Assembly (NCBI GenBank): GCA_002469605.1
Contig: DKMV01000331.1
Coordinates: 1 to 9,353 of the forward strand
Reading direction: 5' to 3'
Source of the DNA: Leclercia sp. UBA7405
Lineage (GTDB): Bacteria > Pseudomonadota > Gammaproteobacteria > Enterobacterales > Enterobacteriaceae
DNA: 9,353 nucleotides
The notes beneath the pieces are model-generated. The model saw only the letters and a list, made by a program, of their open reading frames with translations, searched no databases and was not told the origin of the DNA. The position numbers and the translations under genes are program-made. Positions 1 through 8,246 of the stretch are shown piece after piece; the stretch's first letter is position 1, and each line of letters opens with the position of its first letter.

Positions 1-1008
<1,008 letters not shown>

Positions 1009-1992
1009 ATGAAGCTTAACTGGGAAAGCGCGCTGCTGATTTTACTGGTGCTCGAAATCCTGCTCTTCGGTGCCATCAACCCGCGCATGCTGGATATCAA
1101 TATGCTGCTCTTCAGCACCAGCGATTTTATCTGTATCGGCATCGTCGCCCTGCCGCTCACATTAGTGATTATCAGCGGCGGGATCGATATTTCGCTCGGC
1201 TCCACCATCGGCCTGTGCGCTATCGCCCTGGGGGTGATGATGCAGGCGGGATGGCCCATGGCGGTCGCCATTCCGCTGACCCTGCTGCTCGGCCTGCTGT
1301 GTGGCCTGCTCAACGCGGCGCTGATCCACTACACCGGCATCAGCCCGCTGGTGATTACCCTCGGCACACTCTACCTCTACGGCGGCGGGGCGCTGCTGCT
1401 CTCCGGCATGGCGGGCGCGACCGGCTACGAGGGGATTGGCGGCTTCCCGGAGAGCTTTACCGCCTTCGCCAACCTGACCCTGTTCGGCCTGCCGATCCCG
1501 CTGGTGCTGTTTGCGCTGATTACCGCCTTCTTCTGGCTGATTACCCATCGTGGGCGCTTTGGCCGCCACCTGTTCCTGATTGGGCAAAACCCGCGGGCGG
1601 CGCGCTACGCGGCGCTGTCGGTTAACGGTATGCCCTACGCGCTCTATGGTCTGGTGGGGGTGGCCTCGGCCATTGCCGCGCTGGTGATGGTCTCCTATTT
1701 CGGCTCGGCGCGTTCGGATCTGGGGCGCGATCTGCTAATGCCGGCGCTTACCGCCGCGGTGCTCGGCGGGGCCAATATTTATGGCGGTTCAGGTTCGGTT
1801 ATCGGTACGGCACTGGCGGCGCTGCTGGTGGGGTATCTGCAACAGGGTTTACAGATGGTCGGCATCCCCAACCAGGTGTCGAGCGCGCTGTCAGGGGCGC
1901 TGTTGGTTGTGGTGGTGATGGGACGTTCGCTGAGCTTGCACCGTGAATGGGTGCGTTCTCTCCTCACAAGAAATACCCGGAGCGTAAGATGA
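1009..1992 (+). CDS. lsrD: AI-2 ABC transporter permease LsrD
   Basis: Second permease of the AI-2 importer, partner and paralogue of LsrC in the inner membrane. It has 327 residues, close to the recalled 330 of E. coli LsrD. It is nearly all hydrophobic helices and repeats the signatures of Lsr[21 protein letters not shown] matches [11 protein letters not shown] in Lsr[17 protein letters not shown] matches [16 protein letters not shown], and [12 protein letters not shown] is the cytoplasmic ATPase-contact loop. The ATG at 1009 follows the lsrC TAA with no gap. A purine-rich AAAAAAGAGG inside the end of lsrC serves as ribosome binding site. The stop TGA (1990-1992) overlaps the lsrB ATG as ATGA, a sign of translational coupling. 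No disruption is seen. Confidence 0.95.
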   Translation: MKLNWESALLILLVLEILLFGAINPRMLDINMLLFSTSDFICIGIVALPLTLVIISGGIDISLGSTIGLCAIALGVMMQAGWPMAVAIPLTLLLGLLCGLLNAALIHYTGISPLVITLGTLYLYGGGALLLSGMAGATGYEGIGGFPESFTAFANLTLFGLPIPLVLFALITAFFWLITHRGRFGRHLFLIGQNPRAARYAALSVNGMPYALYGLVGVASAIAALVMVSYFGSARSDLGRDLLMPALTAAVLGGANIYGGSGSVIGTALAALLVGYLQQGLQMVGIPNQVSSALSGALLVVVVMGRSLSLHREWVRSLLTRNTRSVR

Positions 1993-2990
1993 AAACAAAA
2001 CTGATAGTGCTGGCGATGGCGTTAAGTTTCGCCTCGGCGCAGGCCGCGGATCGCATTGCTTTTATACCGAAGCTGGTGGGCGTTGGCTTCTTTACCAGCG
2101 GCGGCAACGGCGCAAAAGAGGCGGGTAAGGCGCTTGGCACCGAGGTGACCTACGACGGCCCGACCGAGCCCAGCGTCTCCGGCCAGGTGCAGCTCATCAA
2201 TAACTTCGTCAACCAGGGCTATAACGCCATTATCGTCTCCGCCGTCTCGCCGGACGGCCTCTGCCCGGCACTCAAACGCGCCATGCAGCGCGGCGTGAAA
2301 GTCCTGACCTGGGATTCTGACACCAAACCCGAGTGCCGTAGCATTTACATCAACCAGGGCACCCCGGAGCAGCTCGGCGGCCTGCTGGTGGAGATGGCCG
2401 GCAAGCAGGTCACCAAACCCAACGCCAAAGTGGCGTTCTTCTACTCCAGCCCCACCGTCACCGACCAGAACCAGTGGGTGAAAGAGGCGAAGGCCAAAAT
2501 CGAAAAAGATCATCCCCAGTGGCAGGTGGTCACCACCCAGTTTGGCTATAACGACGCCACCAAATCGCTGCAAACCGCCGAGGGGATCTTAAAAGCGTAC
2601 CCGGATCTGGATGCGATCATCGCCCCGGACGCCAACGCCCTGCCGGCGGCGGCGCAGGCGGCAGAAAACCTCAAGCGTGAAGGGGTGGCGATTGTCGGGT
2701 TCAGTACCCCAAACGTGATGCGCCCGTACGTGGAGCGCGGCACGGTGAAAGCCTTCGGCCTGTGGGATGTGGTGCAGCAGGGCAAAATTGCGGTCAACGT
2801 CGCCGATCGGATGCTGAAAAAGGGCGATCTTAACGTGGGCGACAGCCTGGAGGTAAAAGATATCGGCACGCTGAAGGTCGAGCCGAACAGCGTGCAGGGC
2901 TATCAGTATGAAGCGAAGGGCAACGGCATCGTACTGCTGCCGGAGCGGGTGGTGTTCACCAAAGAGAACATCGATAAATACGACTTCTGA
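1989..2990 (+). CDS. lsrB: Periplasmic autoinducer-2 binding protein LsrB
   Basis: Secreted substrate-binding protein that captures AI-2 (the R-THMF form, by analogy with Salmonella) and hands it to LsrCD. It has 333 residues. An N-terminal signal peptide ends near AQAA-D (about residues 1-20), followed by a Peripla_BP_4 type I fold. With a constant offset of -7 from recalled Salmonella numbering, all six AI-2 ligand residues are present: K28, D109, D159, Q160, P213 and A215. This makes it a true AI-2 receptor rather than a sugar-binding homologue. The start is the ATG at 1989, overlapping the lsrD stop. A longer in-frame start at 1947 would put a charged 14-residue extension before the signal peptide and is unlikely. 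lsrF follows after 11 bp. Confidence 0.96.
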   Translation: MKTKLIVLAMALSFASAQAADRIAFIPKLVGVGFFTSGGNGAKEAGKALGTEVTYDGPTEPSVSGQVQLINNFVNQGYNAIIVSAVSPDGLCPALKRAMQRGVKVLTWDSDTKPECRSIYINQGTPEQLGGLLVEMAGKQVTKPNAKVAFFYSSPTVTDQNQWVKEAKAKIEKDHPQWQVVTTQFGYNDATKSLQTAEGILKAYPDLDAIIAPDANALPAAAQAAENLKREGVAIVGFSTPNVMRPYVERGTVKAFGLWDVVQQGKIAVNVADRMLKKGDLNVGDSLEVKDIGTLKVEPNSVQGYQYEAKGNGIVLLPERVVFTKENIDKYDF

Positions 2991-3001
2991 CGGGGGATCA
3001 A

Positions 3002-3889
3002 ATGGCTGATTTAGACGACATCAAAGACGGAAAGGATTTTGGCATCGGTACGCCGCAGGTAAACGCACCCTATACCCTGAAGGGCTGCGGCTCGCTCGAC
3101 TGGGGGATGCAGTCAAGGCTGGCGCGCATCTTCAGCCCGCAAAGCAACCGCACGGTGATGCTGGCCTTTGACCACGGCTATTTTCAGGGGCCGACCACCG
3201 GCCTTGAACGCATCGATCTCTCTATCGCACCGCTCTTCGCCGAAACCGACGTGCTGATGTGTACGCGCGGCATTCTGCGCAGCACCGTACCGGCGGCGAC
3301 CAATAAACCGGTGGTACTGCGTGCCTCCGGCGGCAACTCCATTTTAGGTGAGCTTTCCAACGAGTGCGTGGCGGTCGCCATGGAGGATGCCCTGCGCCTG
3401 AACGTCTGCGCGGTAGCGGCGCAGGTATACATTGGCAGTGAGTTTGAACATCAATCGATCAACAACATCATCAAGCTGGTGGATGCGGGGGCGCGCTACG
3501 GCATGCCCGTGCTGGCGGTAACCGGCGTTGGCAAAGAGATGACCCGCGACGCGCGCTACTTCTCGCTTGCCAGCCGCATCGCCGCCGAAATGGGGGCCCA
3601 GTGCGTGAAAACCTATTACGTGGATGAGGGGTTCGAGAAGGTGACCGCCAGTTGCCCGGTGCCGATTGTCATTGCCGGCGGCAAAAAACTGCCGGAGCAG
3701 GGGGCGCTGGAGATGTGCTGGCGCGCCATCGACCAGGGGGCGTCCGGCGTGGATATGGGGCGCAACATCTTCCAGTCCAGCGCGCCGCTTGCCATGCTTA
3801 AAGCGGTGAAAAAGGTGGTCCACGAGAATCTGAGCGCGCGTGAGGCGTATCAGTTCTGGCAGGACGAAAAACAGGGAGAAGCTAAATGA
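3002..3889 (+). CDS. lsrF: 3-hydroxy-5-phosphonooxypentane-2,4-dione thiolase LsrF
   Basis: Cytoplasmic TIM-barrel enzyme of the DeoC/FbaB class I aldolase family. In the AI-2 degradation pathway it transfers the acetyl group of the isomerised phospho-AI-2 product to CoA, giving acetyl-CoA and dihydroxyacetone phosphate. It has 295 residues (recalled E. coli LsrF: 291). Visible landmarks are [12 protein letters not shown] with D57/H58, the lysine K203 in VKTYYV at the same number as the E. coli catalytic lysine, and the phosphate-binding stretches VIAGGKKLP (about 224-231) and [11 protein letters not shown] (about 249-259). The ATG at 3002 is preceded by GGGGGA as ribosome binding site. The TGA stop overlaps the lsrG ATG by 4 bp, so the two degradation enzymes are coupled. 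Confidence 0.95.
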   Translation: MADLDDIKDGKDFGIGTPQVNAPYTLKGCGSLDWGMQSRLARIFSPQSNRTVMLAFDHGYFQGPTTGLERIDLSIAPLFAETDVLMCTRGILRSTVPAATNKPVVLRASGGNSILGELSNECVAVAMEDALRLNVCAVAAQVYIGSEFEHQSINNIIKLVDAGARYGMPVLAVTGVGKEMTRDARYFSLASRIAAEMGAQCVKTYYVDEGFEKVTASCPVPIVIAGGKKLPEQGALEMCWRAIDQGASGVDMGRNIFQSSAPLAMLKAVKKVVHENLSAREAYQFWQDEKQGEAK

Positions 3890-4179
3890 ACGTGACCTTA
3901 GTTGAGATCAACATCAAGCCGGATCGGGTGGATGAGTTTCTGGAGGTGTTTCGCGCAAACCACGAGGGGGCGATCCAGGAGCCGGGAAACCTGCGTTTTG
4001 ACGTCCTGCAGGACCCCCGGGTGAAAACCCGCTTCTTTATCTACGAAGCCTATAAAGATGACGAGGCGGTGCTGGCGCACAAGCAGACGCCGCACTATCT
4101 GGCCTGCGTGGAGAAGCTGGAAGATCTGATGTCGGAGCCGCGTAAAAAACGCTGCTTTGTCGGGCTGCTGCCGGAATAG
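3886..4179 (+). CDS. lsrG: Phospho-AI-2 isomerase LsrG
   Basis: Small cytoplasmic protein of the ABM (antibiotic biosynthesis monooxygenase) ferredoxin-like fold. In E. coli LsrG isomerises phospho-DPD to 3-hydroxy-5-phosphonooxypentane-2,4-dione, the substrate of LsrF, which clears the inducer that relieves LsrR repression. It has 97 residues, normal for the family. The N-terminal strand ([20 protein letters not shown]), [14 protein letters not shown] with H26 and E32, the [12 protein letters not shown] stretch and the histidines H65 and H70 fit LsrG orthologues; exact catalytic assignments are not claimed. It is the last gene of the operon. In E. coli K-12 lsrG is followed by tam, whereas here a convergent aldolase gene follows. 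Confidence 0.93.
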   Translation: MNVTLVEINIKPDRVDEFLEVFRANHEGAIQEPGNLRFDVLQDPRVKTRFFIYEAYKDDEAVLAHKQTPHYLACVEKLEDLMSEPRKKRCFVGLLPE

Positions 4180-4185
4180 TGAATT

Positions 4186-4202
4186 GCCGGGCGATGCCCG
4201 GC
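4186..4202. terminator. Short GC-rich hairpin between convergent lsrG and aldolase gene
   Basis: GCCGGGC (4186-4192), loop GAT, GCCCGGC (4196-4202) is a perfect 7-bp stem located 6 bp past the lsrG stop and 5 bp past the stop of the opposing gene. Its position suits a bidirectional transcription end for two convergent operons. Neither strand has a clear T-tract after it, so it may be a weak or Rho-assisted terminator, or a remnant of the GCCGGG-type palindromes common between enterobacterial genes. Confidence 0.45.
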
Positions 4203-4207
4203 GTGTC

Positions 4208-5056
4208 TCAGGCCAGCGCCAGTTCGTTAATTATCGCTGCCAGCCGCTGGCGCGGCTCGCCGCTTAGCGCCTGCAGCGGGAAGGGGAGCGCAGGGGCAGT
4301 AACTTTCCCCGCCATTTCCGCCGCGGCGGCCATCACCCGCAGGCTGCCGTACTGGCGAAACAGGGCCCACAGCGGTTCGAGCCTGTCGGATGGCGCGCTA
4401 TCCTGGGCGCGAACAATGGCTATTGCCGTCTGTGGGAAGAGCCCGCCGATGACCGAATACCAGACATCAAACCCGGCCTGCAGGGCTGATGCCGCCTGCC
4501 AGTCGCCGCTGATCCCCATGGTCACCCCCGCCGGAAGCCGCGCGCGCAACTGCGACACATCTTCCGGCACGCGGCCAAATTTCACCGAGCCAATATTAGG
4601 TAGCGCCGCCACCGCCATCATTAGCTCGCGGCTGAACTCAAACCCGGTGGTGGCCGGATTATCGTAGACGCAGAGCGGCACCGAGAGCTGCCGGGTTACT
4701 CTTTCATAGAGGCTAAAGGCTTCATCCGCGGTCAGCCGCTGGTAGGACACCGGGGCCATCAGCACGCCCGCCGCGCCCGCCGCCTGCGCCTCATCGGCCA
4801 GACGCAGAATATCGTCCAGCCTGAGGACGCCGATACTCACCATCACCGGGATGCCGTTAGCGTGCTCCACCGCGCAGCGGGCGATCTGCGCGCGCTCGCC
4901 CAGGGTGAGATAGGCGTAGCTGCCCGTCGAGCCGAGAACCCCCAGCGAATCAACCCCCGCCTCCACCAGCGGTGCCAGCAGGCGCGTGAAGGCCCGTTCG
5001 TCAAACTTCCCCTCTTTCAGAGGCGTTAACGGAAAAGCGCTTAACCCGTGAAACAT
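4208..5056 (-). CDS. DHDPS/NanA-superfamily aldolase, substrate unknown
   Basis: Probable class I (Schiff-base) pyruvate- or 2-keto-acid-dependent aldolase or lyase of the dihydrodipicolinate synthase superfamily: a single TIM barrel of 282 residues, slightly short for the family. Visible landmarks are GSTGS (42-46, counterpart of DapA GTTGE), Y105 (DapA Y107), YDNPATTG with Y131 (DapA Y133) and GSVKFGR with K159, the expected Schiff-base lysine (DapA K161). The DapA arginine that binds the aspartate-semialdehyde carboxylate (R138) is a threonine here (T136), and the motif glutamate is S46. It is therefore unlikely to be the lysine-biosynthetic DapA. The ATG has a good ribosome binding site (AAGAGG) and lies 12 bp after the B3/B4 gene, so the two form one operon. 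The substrate is not recognisable from sequence. Confidence 0.85.
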   Translation of the reverse strand: MFHGLSAFPLTPLKEGKFDERAFTRLLAPLVEAGVDSLGVLGSTGSYAYLTLGERAQIARCAVEHANGIPVMVSIGVLRLDDILRLADEAQAAGAAGVLMAPVSYQRLTADEAFSLYERVTRQLSVPLCVYDNPATTGFEFSRELMMAVAALPNIGSVKFGRVPEDVSQLRARLPAGVTMGISGDWQAASALQAGFDVWYSVIGGLFPQTAIAIVRAQDSAPSDRLEPLWALFRQYGSLRVMAAAAEMAGKVTAPALPFPLQALSGEPRQRLAAIINELALA

Positions 5057-5068
5057 AGCCTTATCCTC

Positions 5069-5755
5069 TTAGCATTCCAGCAGCTGCACCTGCGCCGTGG
5101 CGCCCGGCATCAGCCGTTGCAGATGACTTACCAGCGCGTTCCCCGCCTCCTCCAGCGCCGTCAGCGGCATGGCGGGCAGGCTTTCCAGAATAAACCACAT
5201 GCTTTGCGCCTGGCTATCAAGACGAGTGCGCACGCCCTGGCGCCAGTTCCAGCGGCGGCAGGTCACGCCCGCATCGTCGCGCCAGATAACCTCCCCGGCC
5301 TCCGGATATTCCACCACCGGCTGACCCTCTTTCAGGGTATCAAAAGGCTCGTTACACTCGGCCAGCGTCAGGCGCGGTGCCCCCTGATAGGCCGCCAGAT
5401 TTTCACCGCCCACCGGAATCGCGTAGCGGATACTGATGGCGTTGTAGATATCCACCACCGGATCGAGCGAGGGCAGCGTGCCCTCTTTCAGCACCCGCTT
5501 GCGCAGCGCGGAGGCGGAGCAGGGCGTGCGCTTCGGTTTGGCGCCAAAGGCTTTAAAAACCTCATCCCAGGCGGCAAGGTGCGGCCCGGCCCAGGGAACA
5601 TCGTCATTCAGCACCTGCCGGCAGGCCTCTGCAAGGGCAGCGGGAGCAACGTCAGGGTGGGCAATGGGCGCGGCGGTAACCACAATGCTCAGGGCGCGAA
5701 AGCCCGGGGCGATCTCCGCAAGGCGCGGATCTATTGACGGCGTAACGGCAGACAT
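5069..5755 (-). CDS. Free-standing B3/B4 domain protein (PheRS-beta editing-like)
   Basis: A 228-residue cytoplasmic protein with a solo B3/B4 domain (PF03483/COG3382 type, recognised by eye), about residues 60-200. In PheRS beta this domain hydrolyses mischarged Tyr-tRNA(Phe). Here VVDIYNAISIRYAIPVGGENL (101-120 core) lines up with the PheRS segment [20 protein letters not shown], and CRRWNWRQG (167-175) is a motif I associate with the solo branch. The HAFD histidine of PheRS is not kept, so tRNA editing cannot be assumed. There is no signal peptide or membrane segment. The start ATG (5753-5755) has AGGA 6 nt upstream. It is the first gene of an operon with the aldolase and is divergent from an XRE-cupin regulator 42 bp away. 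It may act in trans on an aminoacyl-tRNA or on a related amino-acid ester or small molecule; the true role is unknown. Confidence 0.75.
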   Translation of the reverse strand: MSAVTPSIDPRLAEIAPGFRALSIVVTAAPIAHPDVAPAALAEACRQVLNDDVPWAGPHLAAWDEVFKAFGAKPKRTPCSASALRKRVLKEGTLPSLDPVVDIYNAISIRYAIPVGGENLAAYQGAPRLTLAECNEPFDTLKEGQPVVEYPEAGEVIWRDDAGVTCRRWNWRQGVRTRLDSQAQSMWFILESLPAMPLTALEEAGNALVSHLQRLMPGATAQVQLLEC

Positions 5756-5762
5756 AAATAAT
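5734..5762 (+). promoter_or_regulatory. Candidate sigma-70 promoter for the XRE-cupin gene
   Basis: TTGACG (5734-5739; 5 of 6 to consensus), a 17-bp spacer and AATAAT (5757-5762; 5 of 6) would start transcription near 5769, leaving a leader of about 29 nt before the regulator ATG. The -35 lies inside the first codons of the divergent B3/B4 gene, and the predicted start falls in the first AATGACTG repeat. Prediction from sequence only. Confidence 0.5.
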
Positions 5763-5767
5763 CCTGT

Positions 5768-5804
5768 AATGACTGTTTTAGACCATGGTAGTGACCAATG
5801 ACTG
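5768..5804 (+). repeat. Direct repeat AATGACTG x2, candidate operator half-sites
   Basis: AATGACTG occurs at 5768-5775 and again at 5797-5804, the second copy spanning the regulator start codon. The core TGACTG recurs a third time at 5820-5825, overlapping the palindrome. Three copies within 60 bp, in the only divergent promoter gap of the module, suggest binding sites for the adjacent XRE regulator, though short repeats can arise by chance. Confidence 0.4.
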
Positions 5805-5814
5805 ATAAAGTCAA
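5785..5814 (-). promoter_or_regulatory. Candidate sigma-70 promoter for the B3/B4-aldolase operon
   Basis: Read on the minus strand: TTGACT (complement of 5809-5814; 5 of 6), an 18-bp spacer, then TACCAT (complement of 5785-5790; 4 of 6). The leader to the B3/B4 ATG would be short. The -35 hexamer is the left arm of the 16-bp palindrome, so a protein bound there would block or modulate this promoter. Prediction only. Confidence 0.4.
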
Positions 5815-6400
5815 TATATTGACTGATGCGGGTGCCGATGTCGCCCGGGTAAGCCTGGCCGTCGCCACCCGTATTCGCAACTGGCGCAAAGAGAAGAAAT
5901 TATCGCTGGACGAACTGTCGCGCCGGGCGGGGGTCAGCAAAGGTATGCTGGTGGAGATCGAGAAAGGGGCGGCAAATCCCAGCATCGCCCTGCTGTGCAA
6001 GCTGGCCGCCGCGCTGGGCATCTCGGTGGCAGAAATTGTCAACGTCGCCAGCGACCCTCTGGTGCAGGTTATCGAGGCCGCCGCCATTCCGGTGCTGTGG
6101 CAGGGGGAGCAGGGCGGCAGCGCGCGGCTGCTGGCGGGAAGCGCCGGGCCGGATATGATCGAGCTGTGGCGCTGGGAGATGTATCCGGGGGAGCGTTTTA
6201 CCTCGCCGGGGCACCCGGCGGGCACCTTTGAGCTGCTGCACGTTGACTCCGGTATCCTGACCCTGAAGGTAGACGAGACCCTGACGCAGGTCGCGGCGGG
6301 CGCGTCGGCGGTGGCCAAAACCGCAGCGGCGCATAGCTATGCCAATGAGGGCGACAGCCTGCTGCGCTTTACCATGACGGTGGCGGAGTTTCATCGCTAA
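5798..6400 (+). CDS. XRE-family regulator with C-terminal cupin sensor
   Basis: Probable transcriptional regulator of 200 residues. An N-terminal HTH_XRE DNA-binding domain (about 23-81: RIRNWRKEKKLSLDELSRRAGVSK and onward, recognition helix around 47-57) is followed by a Cupin_2 barrel (about 126-195). Possible metal or ligand residues in the cupin are H139, E145, H148 and H179 (PGHPAG, FELLHVDSG, AAHSYAN). XRE-cupin proteins typically sense a small metabolite and repress or activate a neighbouring catabolic operon. Here the neighbour is the divergent B3/B4-aldolase pair. The ATG at 5798 has only a weak GGTAGTGA upstream, and a TTG at 5819 is an alternative start that would leave the palindrome mostly non-coding. 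It is transcribed towards patA, with a shared hairpin downstream. Confidence 0.88.
   Translation: MTDKVNILTDAGADVARVSLAVATRIRNWRKEKKLSLDELSRRAGVSKGMLVEIEKGAANPSIALLCKLAAALGISVAEIVNVASDPLVQVIEAAAIPVLWQGEQGGSARLLAGSAGPDMIELWRWEMYPGERFTSPGHPAGTFELLHVDSGILTLKVDETLTQVAAGASAVAKTAAAHSYANEGDSLLRFTMTVAEFHR
5809..5824. promoter_or_regulatory. Perfect 16-bp palindrome, candidate operator
   Basis: AGTCAATATATTGACT is identical to its own reverse complement and AT-rich at its centre, the shape expected of an operator for a dimeric helix-turn-helix regulator. It sits at codons 4-9 of the XRE-cupin gene and covers the -35 of the predicted divergent promoter. The likeliest reader is the XRE-cupin protein itself (autoregulation plus control of the divergent operon). 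This is inference from symmetry and position. Confidence 0.55.
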
Positions 6401-6403
6401 AAA

Positions 6404-6428
6404 TCCCCCTCCCGTAGCGGGAGGGGGA
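6404..6428 (-). terminator. Intrinsic terminator of patA, possibly bidirectional
   Basis: CCCCCTCCCG (6405-6414), loop TAG and CGGGAGGGGG (6418-6427), with an outer T-A pair, form a perfect 11-bp GC-rich stem. Read on the minus strand the hairpin is followed by ATTTTTAGC, the T-tract of a Rho-independent terminator, 5 bp past the patA stop. On the plus strand only a poor T-run follows (GTGATTTACG), so it may also partly end the XRE-cupin transcript. Confidence 0.85.
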
Positions 6429-6433
6429 GTGAT

Positions 6434-7875
<1,442 letters not shown>

Positions 7876-8169
7876 CTTCCCTGGCCTTAGCAAAAATCGG
7901 GATAAACGCCAGGTTAAAACAATGTTGCACAAAATTTAATCATGCGGAACGCTGGAAGGGGCGCGCGGGTCGGGAAAAAGGGGAGCAGAAAAAGTCTCTA
8001 TAACAGTGCATTTGCACCAGCAGGGTGCGTAAAGCGAATGGTAAGCGAGCGTTAAGTCATACCCCTTTGTAAGTAAATTCTTTGCGAAACTATTTAAGAT
8101 CAAACAATTAAAAAGCATACAAAAAATGCGGTTTAGGCCAAATCTGCGATCCCGCGCAGGTAATGACAC
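7876..8169. other. Regulatory intergenic stretch between patA and aer
   Basis: This AT-rich non-coding stretch separates the divergent patA and aer promoters. Besides the NtrC-type site it holds a GC-rich patch (about 7948-7976) and an AT-rich part (about 8060-8135). A near-match to the IHF consensus (GATCAAACAATTA, 8098-8110, one mismatch) is the only other motif seen. I see no tRNA, riboswitch, convincing small-RNA gene or protein-coding reading frame here. Confidence 0.6.
8013..8029. promoter_or_regulatory. NtrC-type enhancer site upstream of patA
   Basis: TGCACCAGCAGGGTGCG matches the enteric NtrC (NRI) consensus TGCACC-N5-GGTGCA at all but the last base, with exact dyad symmetry GCACC/GGTGC. 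Its centre lies about 172 bp upstream of the predicted sigma-54 start point of patA, a usual distance for an NtrC enhancer. Together with the -24/-12 element this predicts activation of patA when nitrogen is limiting. Confidence 0.75.
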
Positions 8170-8196
8170 TAAAGATAAATCGCAACACGCCGAAAA
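8170..8196 (+). promoter_or_regulatory. Sigma-28 (FliA) promoter of aer
   Basis: TAAAGATA (8170-8177), an 11-bp spacer and GCCGAAAA (8189-8196) match the flagellar class 3 consensus TAAAGTTT-N11-GCCGATAA, with one mismatch in the -10 element. The predicted leader to the aer ATG is roughly 40 nt. It implies co-expression of aer with the flagellar and chemotaxis regulon, as in E. coli. Confidence 0.8.
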
Positions 8197-8246
8197 GATT
8201 TTAACACTTCGTATTAACAATAAAGTAACCTGCAAGGGATGCCCAC

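Noticed and set aside
1947..1988. Longer in-frame start for lsrB
   Set aside because: It would add a charged 14-residue segment before a clear signal peptide; the ATG at 1989 overlapping the lsrD stop is the normal operon arrangement.
2022..2573. 183-codon open frame antisense to lsrB
   Set aside because: It lies wholly inside lsrB, whose ligand residues are intact; the product resembles no family and is a shadow of GC-rich codon use.
4179..4667. 162-codon plus-strand open frame after lsrG
   Set aside because: It is antisense to the aldolase gene, of low complexity (Ser/Ala/Arg-rich), and the minus-strand frame has clear family motifs.
4208..5056. Lysine-biosynthetic dapA
   Set aside because: The substrate-binding arginine and GTTGE motif are altered, and the gene sits in an operon with a B3/B4 protein under an XRE-cupin regulator.
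5048..5737. 229-codon plus-strand open frame
   Set aside because: It is antisense to the B3/B4 gene, Arg/His/Gln-rich with no recognisable domain; a shadow frame.
8098..8110. IHF-like sequence GATCAAACAATTA
   Set aside because: It matches the consensus except at one position but lies on the far side of the NtrC site from the patA promoter, and such matches are common in AT-rich DNA; not called as a separate site.
7936..8235. 99-codon minus-strand open frame in the patA-aer gap
   Set aside because: It spans the NtrC site and the aer sigma-28 promoter, has no ribosome binding site or known family, and is best read as non-coding.
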